A stretch of DNA of 64,000 bases, taken from the NCBI GenBank assembly GCA_016592635.1, contig AP023240.1, positions 1,426,001 to 1,490,000 of the forward strand, written 5' to 3'. The position numbers and the translations under genes were made by a program. Below, piece by piece: positions 44,199 to 52,273 of this stretch (positions within the stretch are counted from its first letter, which is position 1; each line of letters starts with the position of its first letter). The notes under the pieces were generated by a model. It did no database searches and had not been told where the DNA came from. It saw only the letters and a program-made list of their open reading frames with translations. Source of the DNA: Methyloprofundus sp. (GTDB taxonomy: Bacteria; Pseudomonadota; Gammaproteobacteria; Methylococcales; Methylomonadaceae).

Positions 44199-45545
44199 AT
44201 ACCATAAGCTACGTTCACTAATTTTTAACTGTTGTGCGGCTTTAGCCTTGTTGTTATTTGTCTGCTCTAATGTTTCTTTAATGATGCGGCACTCCAAACG
44301 TTCAATCTGTTCATTGAGGTCAGAACAAACAATTTCATCACTTTGTAAAGGGGCTGTTTTACCTACTTGGTTGCTAGGCTGCTTTGATTTGAAAGGTAAA
44401 TAATCAGAATTAACTGCTTTACCTGCACAAAGAACGGCCGCCCGTTCCATCATATTTTCCAGTTCACGCACATTCCCTGGCCATGGGTAATGAAGCAAAA
44501 CTTGTTGCGTCTCCATAGTAATCCCTGCATAAGGAAAGCCAAATTCAGTGGTATATTTTTGTAAGAAAAATTCAGCTAGTACGATAATGTCAGAGCCACG
44601 AGCACTTAGGTTAGGCAATTCAATATTAAAAACATTCAAGCGATAAAATAAATCTTCACGTAACTTTTGCTCGGCAATGGCTTCTTGTGGATTACGGTTA
44701 GACGCGGCAATAATACGAATATCAATATCAATGCGAGAATTACTGCCTAGGCGTTCGATACAGCGCTCTTGTAATACGCGTAATAGTTTTGCTTGTAAGT
44801 TGAAATCCATTTCTGTGATTTCGTCCAGAAACAAGGTGCCCCCGTTTGCTAATTCAAACTTTCCAGTTTTATCTTTAAGAGCACCTGTAAAAGCCCCTTT
44901 CTTATAGCCAAATAATTCACTTTCCAGAATATCAGCGGGAATAGCCGCACAATTAATAGCGACAAATAAATTATCTTTGCGTGGTGAAGCGCGGTGAATT
45001 GCACGGGCGACCAACTCTTTTCCTGTGCCCGTTTCTCCTTGAATCAAGACGCTAGTTTTCGTAGGCGCGACTTGTTGAATAAGCGTATAAATTTTTTGCA
45101 TGGCAGGACTATTACCAATAAATTCCCCCCAGCCGTGGTCTACTTCTGCACGTAGGTAACTATTTTGCTGCTCTACTTTGGCTAGTTTTAACGCTCGTTG
45201 TACTGCCGCTTCGACTGCTTCCAGTTCAAATGGCCGTAAAATGTAATCACTAGCACCATATTGCATGGCTGCAACGGCGGATTCGACAGTACCATGCGCG
45301 GTTACCATAATGACGGGTACGGTATTAGCTGCTGCGCGTAGTTGTTTCAGTAAACCTAAACCATCCATGTTGGGCATTTGCAGGTCGGTAATGACTAAAT
45401 CAATAAGCTGCTCTTTGATTTCTTGTAATGCTTGCAAGCCATCAGCAGCTTGATAGACATTAAAATCCATTTGTTGCAGCATGATTTCTAAAATGCGGCG
45501 CATCTTCGGTTCATCATCCACAATCAGGATGTTTTTTTGTTTCAT
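44172..45545 (-). CDS. NtrC-family sigma-54 activator / response regulator
   Basis: 457 aa: receiver domain with phospho-acceptor Asp54, AAA+ domain with Walker A GETGTGKE (170-177) and the sigma-54-contact motif GAFTGA (217-222), and a C-terminal Fis-type helix-turn-helix (NNNKAKAAQQLKISERSLWYK). The usual receiver Lys is Arg (YILRPF). It overlaps the sensor kinase by 4 nt. Given the sigma-54 promoters at 28.4, 35.2 and 41.3 kb it may control them. That link is inference. Confidence 0.92.
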   Translation of the reverse strand: MKQKNILIVDDEPKMRRILEIMLQQMDFNVYQAADGLQALQEIKEQLIDLVITDLQMPNMDGLGLLKQLRAAANTVPVIMVTAHGTVESAVAAMQYGASDYILRPFELEAVEAAVQRALKLAKVEQQNSYLRAEVDHGWGEFIGNSPAMQKIYTLIQQVAPTKTSVLIQGETGTGKELVARAIHRASPRKDNLFVAINCAAIPADILESELFGYKKGAFTGALKDKTGKFELANGGTLFLDEITEMDFNLQAKLLRVLQERCIERLGSNSRIDIDIRIIAASNRNPQEAIAEQKLREDLFYRLNVFNIELPNLSARGSDIIVLAEFFLQKYTTEFGFPYAGITMETQQVLLHYPWPGNVRELENMMERAAVLCAGKAVNSDYLPFKSKQPSNQVGKTAPLQSDEIVCSDLNEQIERLECRIIKETLEQTNNNKAKAAQQLKISERSLWYKIKKYTIS

Positions 45546-47320
45546 TGTATATGTTCCTTATTAACAGGTAAGGTGATTGTAAAACAAGCACCATTTGACT
45601 GACTATCACTGATACTTATATCGCCATGATGAGTATTAATGATTTTTTGTACCACCATCAAGCCTAAGCCAATACCCTCTTGGCGGCTGGTATAAAATGG
45701 TTCAAAAATACTTTCTTTTAAGCTATCAGGTACACCTGCACCATCATCATTTACTTGAATGACGAGTGTGTCAGGCGTTGCGTTCATTTCAATAGTAATG
45801 AATCCGCCCACATCAACATGTTGTATGGCATTGACAATTAAATTAAGAAAAACTTGCAGCATTTGGTCCCAGTCAAAAGCAAGGTTAGACTGAAGGCAGC
45901 GATCATGTAAAATAAGCTCAATTGATTTTTTTTCTGCTTGTGGTGCTAATAATTCAATGGCATGCGTAATAACAGCATGTAAAGAATACATTGCAAATTG
46001 TGCATGACTGGGGCGCGATGAGGCGAGTAAAGAACTGACTAAATCATTCAAGCGAGTTGTTTCACTTTCAATAAAACCAACCATTTCCTCTGCGATAGGC
46101 GATAAATTTTTCTCACGGCTGAGCATTTGTGCTGAAGAGCGCAAAATACCCAGTGGGGTACGAATTTCATGCGCCATGGTGGCAGCCATTTCAGCGATCA
46201 CTGCAAATTTGGCCATGCGCACCATATCTTGTTGTGATTTTTCCAAATTATTAATCATCAGCGTGAATTGCTCACTTAATTCAGCAATTTCGCCACTATC
46301 CTGTATTAATGGTGGCTTACTTTTTTTGTCGTGTCTAAAATCACGGGTAAATTGTGCCAACTGAATAATAGGTTTGGCAATACGACGCGCAGTACCAAAG
46401 GAAACGGCTGCTGCCAGTAGGGTGGTAAAGGCAATAAACACTAGTAATATTTGCCACATATCAAAAACAGGTTCAAGGGCGTGATCGAGGGGGATCATGA
46501 CCACAACTTTCCAACCCAAACCGCTATAGGAGCGATGTCCAGTTGATGTAGACCATGACAGTAGCCAAGTGTCTGTTTCTAGAAAAGGGGTAGTAACTTG
46601 TTGTACGCCTTTATCAGTATGTACCAAGTCCCACTGCTCAGGTATTTGGGTATGCAGCAATCCGGATAAGCGTAAAACTTTAGATGCGGCAATAATCTGA
46701 TTATTTTGATCAACAACAAATGAATAAGAGTTGGCATCTTGTTGTTGAAAGGGGAGAGGACTTTCCAAAATACGGTTAATGCTATCCCAGTCTACCGCAG
46801 TATGTAAATAGCCTAAGTTACCCGATGTAAATTGGTCTGGAATAGGTACTGCCAGTGCAAAGAAGGAGGATTCCTGTACAGTTGTTTGTATAAAGATAGA
46901 TTGCGAACTAACCTTAATTGTTTGCCATGATGTATGCTCAATATTAGGCAGCTTGCGTTGAAAAGGCATATCACTCGCAGCAATAAACTGTTGCTTATTA
47001 TCCAGTGCCAATAAAAAAGGGTACATACCTTGATAGCCTTGACTAATTTCTCTGAGAAAATAAGCCAAGCGTTTATCAATATCCTGTACCCGAATATCTT
47101 GCATCACTTCCAGGTTTTTCCAAATCATTATATTTTGGATACGTTCAAATACATGCCAATCAATTTCTTGCATCATTGACAAGGCTTCAATTTTTAAATT
47201 ACTTTCAATTTCTTCAGTCAACACTGAACTAAAATGCATGAAAAACATTAAGGTAATCAGTATTGATGATGTTAGACTAATAAAGATATAGGAAGAGAGT
47301 AAGCGATAACGAATGGTCAT
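45542..47320 (-). CDS. Membrane sensor histidine kinase
   Basis: 592 aa. Two membrane helices (about 10-30 and 288-308) enclose a ~255-residue periplasmic sensor of double-Cache-like size; a HAMP linker follows. His384 lies in AEMAATMAHEIRTPLG; the ATP-binding domain has NLIVNAIQH, DDGAGVP and GIGLGLMVV. It is transcribed ahead of its partner regulator. The ligand is unknown; the divergent barrel and phosphate-binding-like proteins hint at a related stimulus. Confidence 0.9.
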   Translation of the reverse strand: MTIRYRLLSSYIFISLTSSILITLMFFMHFSSVLTEEIESNLKIEALSMMQEIDWHVFERIQNIMIWKNLEVMQDIRVQDIDKRLAYFLREISQGYQGMYPFLLALDNKQQFIAASDMPFQRKLPNIEHTSWQTIKVSSQSIFIQTTVQESSFFALAVPIPDQFTSGNLGYLHTAVDWDSINRILESPLPFQQQDANSYSFVVDQNNQIIAASKVLRLSGLLHTQIPEQWDLVHTDKGVQQVTTPFLETDTWLLSWSTSTGHRSYSGLGWKVVVMIPLDHALEPVFDMWQILLVFIAFTTLLAAAVSFGTARRIAKPIIQLAQFTRDFRHDKKSKPPLIQDSGEIAELSEQFTLMINNLEKSQQDMVRMAKFAVIAEMAATMAHEIRTPLGILRSSAQMLSREKNLSPIAEEMVGFIESETTRLNDLVSSLLASSRPSHAQFAMYSLHAVITHAIELLAPQAEKKSIELILHDRCLQSNLAFDWDQMLQVFLNLIVNAIQHVDVGGFITIEMNATPDTLVIQVNDDGAGVPDSLKESIFEPFYTSRQEGIGLGLMVVQKIINTHHGDISISDSQSNGACFTITLPVNKEHIQ

Positions 47321-47336
47321 ATTAAGCGTTAAAATA

Positions 47337-48398
47337 ATGCGGTTTGTTTTTTGTTGTCTGAGACATTATATCTTAGTCGGTGCATTAATAAGTTGCCTCA
47401 ATATTAATAGTTTGCAAGCACAGGATGCGTTAAGTGCGAATTATCAATGGGGACGCGGTTTTTCTGTTCCTAGCCAAAACTTTAATATTGGAGGTTATGT
47501 CAATGCATCTTATAGCTATAATGAGCTAGGTGGCCATGCGCTTGCCTTAGATGATTTGAGTCTTTTTATCTCATGGAGTCCTTTTAGTCGCTTACATATT
47601 TTTTCTGAATTAGAGGTGGAAGATCTTTTTAGCTTGGAGGGGGTGCGTGATTTTAATGAGTCTTTTCGCGTAGAACGACTGTATGCTGATCTGTTTTTTA
47701 ATACAAACCTAACATTACGTATTGGTCAATATTTAACGCCGTTTAGTCGTTGGAATTTAGTGCATGCGGCACCACTGGTTTGGACTACTTCACGACCTAT
47801 GGCAACTCAGGGATATGTTGCGCCCAAGCATGCTTCAGGGATTGAAATTCAATACAACAATTTGCTGTTTAATCGTGATTTTAATGTGTCTGTTTATGCC
47901 GATAGCTCACAACACTTGTCTCTTATCGCTTTGGATGAGGCCTTTGTTTATGCTTTTGGAACACGCATCAATTATCAGTTGGATAATGCATTAAATATTG
48001 GTACTTCTTTTGTTGCAGCAAAAGTGGATATGCATAGGCAGGAATATTGGCAATATACCTTAGGGACTGATTTTCTTTGGCGAAAAGATGGTTATGAAGT
48101 GCAATTGGAATCATTTTTTAACATTCGTTCTCAACGTAGTGATTATTATGGGTTGTATTTGCAATCTGTTATTCCGGTATTGGAAACACTTTATTTTGTT
48201 GGGCGTTATGAATACATGTATGGTAATGAGCAGCCTTTAAGTTTACAGGAAGATAATAAGCATATTCATGTCGGTATTGCTGGTCTAACATGGCGACCAG
48301 CGACACCTATCGCTTTAAAGTTTGAATATCGGTTTGGGCATAATAGTCAATATAATGCACCCAGTGGTATATTGACTTCAGTGACCCTGTTTTTTTAA
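47337..48398 (+). CDS. Putative outer-membrane porin-like barrel
   Basis: A signal peptide (LVGALISCLNINSLQAQ) is followed by alternating beta strands, e.g. NIGGYVNASYSY, LRIGQYLTPFSRWN and ALKFEYRFGHNSQ, and a C-terminal VTLFF. At about 353 aa it could form a barrel of about 16 strands. ATG 47337 avoids overlap with the kinase start, though ATG 47313 is also in frame. It shares a 1-base overlap with the next gene. Often seen beside two-component systems with a small binding protein. Confidence 0.75.
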   Translation: MRFVFCCLRHYILVGALISCLNINSLQAQDALSANYQWGRGFSVPSQNFNIGGYVNASYSYNELGGHALALDDLSLFISWSPFSRLHIFSELEVEDLFSLEGVRDFNESFRVERLYADLFFNTNLTLRIGQYLTPFSRWNLVHAAPLVWTTSRPMATQGYVAPKHASGIEIQYNNLLFNRDFNVSVYADSSQHLSLIALDEAFVYAFGTRINYQLDNALNIGTSFVAAKVDMHRQEYWQYTLGTDFLWRKDGYEVQLESFFNIRSQRSDYYGLYLQSVIPVLETLYFVGRYEYMYGNEQPLSLQEDNKHIHVGIAGLTWRPATPIALKFEYRFGHNSQYNAPSGILTSVTLFF

Positions 48399-48862
48399 TG
48401 ATGAACTTTATACGGTCGCAATGCATTAAATTGATGTTGTGTGTTTTACTCAGCATTTCAATTAGCCATGCGCAAAATATGGTTGTGATTGTCGGTGTAA
48501 ACTCACCTGTCAAGCAACTTAGTTTAGCCCGGTTTAAACGAATTTTTTTAGGAAAAGAACGGCTAACCGAGCAGGGGCGGCGTTGGATTCCTATTAATTT
48601 AGGTGCTACTCACCCTTTGCGTCAAGCCATTAGGAAACAAGTAGTGCAGAAAAGTACTTTTAACTTAGAGCAATACTGGAACCAGCAATATTTTAACGGT
48701 ATTTCTCCACCTTATGTTTTAGCTTCAGAAGAAGCGATATTGCGTTTTGTGGCCGACACCCCTAATGCAATTGCATATATAGCTGCTTGCCATCGAGATA
48801 AACGAGTCAAAACTGTTTATAGTTTTAAGATTAGGCCAGCAATAGCGGGCTTATGTCGATAA
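48398..48862 (+). CDS. Small PstS-like periplasmic protein
   Basis: 154 aa with a signal peptide (LLSISISHA) and a PBP-like half domain, VVIVGVNSPVKQLS and RFKRIFLGKERLTEQGRRW, then EEAILRFVADTPNAIAYI. It resembles the phosphate-ABC binding-protein superfamily but is half the length of PstS. Together with the barrel and kinase/regulator it may be a sensing unit. Confidence 0.72.
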   Translation: MMNFIRSQCIKLMLCVLLSISISHAQNMVVIVGVNSPVKQLSLARFKRIFLGKERLTEQGRRWIPINLGATHPLRQAIRKQVVQKSTFNLEQYWNQQYFNGISPPYVLASEEAILRFVADTPNAIAYIAACHRDKRVKTVYSFKIRPAIAGLCR

Positions 48863-48863
48863 G

Positions 48864-48894
48864 AAACGGGTATTATTGAATTCTCGTTCCTTAG
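48864..48894. repeat. Single arm of the dispersed palindromic element
   Basis: ACGGGTATTATTGAATTCTC and the following bases match 19148-19178 with one or two changes. It sits at the 3' end of the PstS-like gene. Confidence 0.55.
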
Positions 48895-48978
48895 CATGCC
48901 TGTTACAAAGAATTGACACATATTAAAAATGAATATAAAGTCTAGTCTGACTAGTTTTAATAAAAAAGATGAGACCTT

Positions 48979-49233
48979 ATGAAAAATAATACCTGGCAAC
49001 TTCAAGATGCAAAAAGCAAATTTAGCCAATTAGTTGAAAATGCAATGTCAAGTGAACCCCAATTTGTTACAAAGCATGGGCATAATGCTGTAGTGGTTCT
49101 TTCATTTGAAGATTATAAAAAAATCACAAAACCTAAAGTAGACTTAGTAACATTTTTAAGAAACTCCCCTCTTATGGACGTTGAGCTAGATATTTCAAGA
49201 AATGGAGAATTACCGAGAAATATTGAACTATGA
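48979..49233 (+). CDS. Antitoxin, Phd/YefM family
   Basis: 84 aa; binds its toxin and autorepresses. WQLQDAKSKFSQLVENAM and VTKHGHNAVVVLSFEDYKKI are the family core. It overlaps the PIN toxin by 4 nt, the usual antitoxin-first order. Confidence 0.9.
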   Translation: MKNNTWQLQDAKSKFSQLVENAMSSEPQFVTKHGHNAVVVLSFEDYKKITKPKVDLVTFLRNSPLMDVELDISRNGELPRNIEL

Positions 49234-49658
49234 AATATCTTTTAGATACCTGTGTAATATCTGAGCTTATAAAACCTCGAGCGGATGAAAATGTTACTTC
49301 ATGGATACAAAGTCAAGATGAAGAAAGTTTATATCTTAGTGTGCTAACATTTGGTGAAATAGAGAAAGGTATTGAAAAATCAACTGATGCAGCAAGAAAA
49401 AGAAAATTACAATTGTGGGTAGAAGAGGATTTAAAGAAGCGCTTTGTAGGTCGAGTAGTGCCTATAAATATTGATGTTTCGGTTAAATGGGGAGCCATTC
49501 AAGGTCATGCGGAATTGCTAGGTAAGCCAATGCCTGCAATAGATGGGCTAATTGCTGTTTCTGGGCTTGTTCATAATTGCATTGTGGTAACGAGGAATGT
49601 TGCAGATATGGAGCAAAGTACAGTAGAGTTATTGAATCCGTGGATAAAAAATGCATAA
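49230..49658 (+). CDS. VapC-type PIN-domain toxin (FitB-like)
   Basis: Predicted RNase. The PIN active-site acids are seen in YLLDTCVISELIKP, LTFGEIEKGIEK, DGLIAVSGLVHN and VVTRNVADME. At 142 aa it is normal. ATGA overlap with the antitoxin. Confidence 0.92.
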   Translation: MKYLLDTCVISELIKPRADENVTSWIQSQDEESLYLSVLTFGEIEKGIEKSTDAARKRKLQLWVEEDLKKRFVGRVVPINIDVSVKWGAIQGHAELLGKPMPAIDGLIAVSGLVHNCIVVTRNVADMEQSTVELLNPWIKNA

Positions 49659-49689
49659 TCGGGTAAGAGCTTAATATTGTAAAGTTAGT

Positions 49690-49812
49690 TCGAGCCAAGC
49701 TGGCTGCTCCTTGATCTCCTTCAGCCCCTTCATCTGCTCCCCAATATTGTTCAATTTCTGCAAGAGTTTGCTTGTAATCTTGTTCTGTTTTAATGGGGTG
49801 AATTTCCATCAT
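49690..49812 (-). pseudogene. Truncated HigA-like antitoxin remnant
   Basis: The minus-strand frame begins EIHPIKTEQDYKQTLAEIEQ, the typical HigA N-terminus, then loses similarity after about 30 residues. No HTH remains. A decayed fourth toxin-antitoxin module. Confidence 0.6.
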
Positions 49813-49882
49813 ACTACCTCCGCATTGATTGCATCATATTGTTTATGCGTACCAATAAACCTAATAAAACAATCTTTTACCC
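49808..49882 (-). pseudogene. HigB-like toxin C-terminal remnant
   Basis: On the minus strand WVKDCFIRFIGTHKQYDAIN, then AEVV and a stop, resembles the end of HigB. It lies immediately before the HigA remnant in the normal higB-higA order; the upstream part is missing, replaced by the ParE-like gene. Confidence 0.55.
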
Positions 49883-49885
49883 AAT

Positions 49886-50197
49886 TTAGCTGTTTGTTCT
49901 TGCATTAAGCAGGTATTTACGTAATTTTCTTTCACTTCGCATAACGTAAATTATATATACTTTATCGCCTTCAATACGATAAAAAATACGGCATGGATTC
50001 ACAATAATTTCTAAATATCTTGATTTTTCAAGCTCTGGCGGTTTACGGCCTAACTTTGAAAACTGCTCAAGTTGGTCTGTACTAGAAAAAACTTTTTGAA
50101 CTAGATTAATAGCAGCACTTGGTTTATCAATAGTTATATACTCAGCTATTGCATTAAGGTCAGATAGAGCGGGTTCGGTCCATATTACTTGAGCCAT
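49886..50197 (-). CDS. RelE/ParE-family toxin
   Basis: 103 aa. VIWTEPALSDLNAIAEYI, GRKPPELEKSRYLEIIVNPCRIFYRI and VYIIYVMRSERKLR are typical. It overlaps the antitoxin by 13 nt. Confidence 0.9.
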   Translation of the reverse strand: MAQVIWTEPALSDLNAIAEYITIDKPSAAINLVQKVFSSTDQLEQFSKLGRKPPELEKSRYLEIIVNPCRIFYRIEGDKVYIIYVMRSERKLRKYLLNARTNS

Positions 50198-50442
50198 TTA
50201 CTCATTTTATCTTTTGCTTCTGCTTGAGTATAAAGACGGTTTTCTAAAATAGCTGTTTCCCCCTTAGCTATTCCATCTAGAATTTCCATTCGATTTTGCA
50301 TCATTTCATAATCTTGAACATCAACAAGATATGCTGATGGTTGACCATGCTCGGTGATAAGGACAGGCTCTTTTGAATCATGTAATTCAGCCAATATTTT
50401 GGTGGCCTGGCGTTTTAAAGTGGTAACTAATTCAATTTTCAT
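50185..50442 (-). CDS. Antitoxin, Phd/YefM family (partner of the ParE-like toxin)
   Basis: 85 aa with TTLKRQATKILAELHDSKEP and VLITEHGQPSAYLVDVQDYE. It precedes the toxin. The start codon is nearly adjacent to the operator at 50444-50465, with no visible Shine-Dalgarno. Confidence 0.88.
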   Translation of the reverse strand: MKIELVTTLKRQATKILAELHDSKEPVLITEHGQPSAYLVDVQDYEMMQNRMEILDGIAKGETAILENRLYTQAEAKDKMSKWLK

Positions 50443-50443
50443 G

Positions 50444-50465
50444 AAGTGATACTATACTGTCACTT
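50444..50465 (-). promoter_or_regulatory. Palindromic operator of the YefM/ParE module
   Basis: AAGTGA (50444-50449) and TCACTT (50460-50465) flank TACTATACTG just before the antitoxin start. It is a likely autoregulation site. Confidence 0.5.
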
Positions 50466-50491
50466 GTTGATTTGCAATAATTTCTTTTACA

Positions 50492-50561
50492 GCTAATCCC
50501 CATAACACGTGACTACAAAAAAGAACGTGATTTTTGTAGTCACGTGGAAGCGATTGTTAGC
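50492..50561. repeat. Strong hairpin with attC-like outline
   Basis: A perfect 16-bp stem (50506-50521 with 50531-50546) is enclosed by GCTAA (50492-50496) and TTAGC (50557-50561). The right side GTGGAAGCGATTGTTAGCAC resembles the 51520-51541 attC-like end. It could also be a strong terminator. Confidence 0.4.
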
Positions 50562-50588
50562 ACGGTTGGGTGAGGCAGGAAGCTCAAC

Positions 50589-50654
50589 AAATACTTAATC
50601 ACCATGTTGGGTTACGTTTTCTGCGCTACGCTGGAAAAGCTAACCCAACCTACG
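50589..50654. repeat. 66-bp repeat, copy A (GTTGGGTTACG family)
   Basis: Contains GTTGGGTTACG and inverted TAACCCAACCTACG arms around a variable core. Copy B at 51405-51470 is of identical length with few changes. Confidence 0.8.
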
Positions 50655-50746
50655 AGCTTAAATATTGCATTATGCAACAAATTGTCGCACAATGCAGTTA
50701 GTGAATCATTAAGACAATAAACAATAAATAACAAAAGGTAAATTAT

Positions 50747-50977
50747 ATGGCAACCAGCGTAAGATTAGATGATGATCTCGTCACCCATGCTAGAGTTTAT
50801 GCAGAAGCTGAAAGCCGCTCTTTACCAAAGCAAATTGAGTATTGGGCTAAAATTGGGAAAATCATGATAGATAATCCCGACCTTTCTTATGAATTTGTGC
50901 ATGAATCTTTGTTAGCGACAGAAGAAGTCAATCAAGGATTAACCAAACGATATGTTAGAAGAACAAATAGAGATTGA
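50747..50977 (+). CDS. ParD-like antitoxin
   Basis: 76 aa starting ATSVRLDDDLVTHARVYAEAESRSLPKQIEYWAK, the ParD-like (ribbon-helix-helix) family. AAAGGTAAATT precedes the ATG. It overlaps the toxin by 26 nt. Confidence 0.85.
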   Translation: MATSVRLDDDLVTHARVYAEAESRSLPKQIEYWAKIGKIMIDNPDLSYEFVHESLLATEEVNQGLTKRYVRRTNRD

Positions 50978-51278
50978 TGTTTATCAATCTAGACGCTTTG
51001 AAAAAGTTTTAAAGAAGTTACCTGAACCTCAACTTAAAATAGTTGAAGATGAAATTGATATAATTATTAAGGAACCAGAAATCGGTGAATTAAAAAAAGG
51101 GGATCTTGCACACCTAAGAGTTCATAAATTTAAAATAGATAATGAACAAGTTTTACTTGCTTATTCTTGGATAGCAAACAAAATTGAAATTTATTTACTT
51201 TACCTTGGATCTCATGAAAATTTTTATAAAAAGATGCAAGAACAACGAAAAATAGACCTTAAACTTATTAAAATGTAG
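50952..51278 (+). CDS. RelE-like toxin (partner of ParD-like antitoxin)
   Basis: 108 aa: SRRFEKVLKKLPEPQLKIVEDEI, ELKKGDLAHLRVHKFKID and LLAYSWIANKIEIYLLYLGSHENFYK match the RelE-like group paired with ParD-like antitoxins. The module is bracketed by the 66-bp repeats. Confidence 0.85.
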   Translation: MLEEQIEIDVYQSRRFEKVLKKLPEPQLKIVEDEIDIIIKEPEIGELKKGDLAHLRVHKFKIDNEQVLLAYSWIANKIEIYLLYLGSHENFYKKMQEQRKIDLKLIKM

Positions 51279-51404
51279 AGCTGAACTTCTAAGCTGAAAA
51301 CTACTTGGTACAGTTTTCGGCATTTTTAATTAAGCTAGTTGACTCCTTGTACCTTTCCTTGATATTCCTCTTTGATATTGATAAGAGGCATTCCAGGCCT
51401 CCGT

Positions 51405-51470
51405 AAATACTTAATCACTATGTTGGGTTACGTTTTCTGAGCTACGCTTGAAAAACTAACCCAACCTACG
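51405..51470. repeat. 66-bp repeat, copy B (GTTGGGTTACG family)
   Basis: Direct copy of 50589-50654. The two bracket the ParD/RelE module. Confidence 0.8.
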
Positions 51471-51541
51471 GGCTTTAATGAAAAACTGACCGTTGAAAAT
51501 AAGCTGCGCTTCCCGCGGTCAGGTGGAGCGTTTGGTTAGGC
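51455..51541 (-). repeat. attC-like site adjoining the PEP-CTERM gene
   Basis: On the minus strand GCCTAAC (RYYYAAC type) overlaps the gene's stop codon; it is followed by CACCTGACCG/CGGTCAG pairing and possibly GTTGGGT as the far core. The distal half has probably been altered by repeat copy B. Confidence 0.35.
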
Positions 51542-52192
51542 GTATTTCCCTGTTAATTTCACTGACTTTTTTCCCATTCCAATAAGTCCGACTAAACTTA
51601 ATCCAAGCATCCATAATACTGAAGGTTCGGGTACAGAGGTAGCATTAGAATTTACTGTTAAACGGAATGACCCTGTAGAACCAAAAGCATCAATATCACC
51701 TGTATCAGCCCCATCAAGCAGAATTCCATTAGTAACAGGGTCAGGTGAGGTTGCCAGAATAGTTCCGACACCGCTTAAAGTTATTAAGTCACCCAAATTA
51801 AAACTAAAACTCCCCAATGAAGAGTAAGCTCTAAAATCGTCTACACCACCTACACCACCATCATTATCAAGGTAAATCCTATCCACAATAGCCGAGAGGG
51901 ATTGTGTGACATTTGTGAGTGTCAGGTTACCCGTTGTTGTAAATGTATCGGCATTATAAATTGAGGTAACGTAATCGATATTAAGCTGATTACCTGGGTC
52001 ACCAAAATCAGTATTTGAAATACTCCCAGCACTTGTTGCGGTGAATGAGCCAGAACCATTAACGGTAATATTAGTACTTCCTCCACCTACTTCGTTTAAA
52101 TCAAAGATAATTGCTGAATTAGCGGTTAATGGTACTAAAGCCGCACATAAAGCCACTGAGGCTAGGCTTGCAAAATTTTTAGATATTTTCAT
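51536..52192 (-). CDS. PEP-CTERM protein
   Basis: 218 aa with a signal peptide (ALCAALVPLTANSA), a beta-rich Gly/Thr/Ser/Asp middle and a C-terminal sorting signal: VPEP, a hydrophobic stretch (LWMLGLSLVGLIGM) and a basic end. The upstream region is cut off by the IS at 52274. Ends overlap integron-like core motifs. Confidence 0.88.
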   Translation of the reverse strand: MKISKNFASLASVALCAALVPLTANSAIIFDLNEVGGGSTNITVNGSGSFTATSAGSISNTDFGDPGNQLNIDYVTSIYNADTFTTTGNLTLTNVTQSLSAIVDRIYLDNDGGVGGVDDFRAYSSLGSFSFNLGDLITLSGVGTILATSPDPVTNGILLDGADTGDIDAFGSTGSFRLTVNSNATSVPEPSVLWMLGLSLVGLIGMGKKSVKLTGKYA

Positions 52193-52273
52193 TTTTTATT
52201 CCGTATCGCCCTCATTTAGAATAAGTAGTCAGTTAGGTGTAGGGCGATTTAAACGCCTAACATTATTATTAAC

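Noticed and set aside
48866..49029. Minus-strand 70-aa frame before the VapC module
   Set aside because: A shadow of the antitoxin start and the repeat arm.
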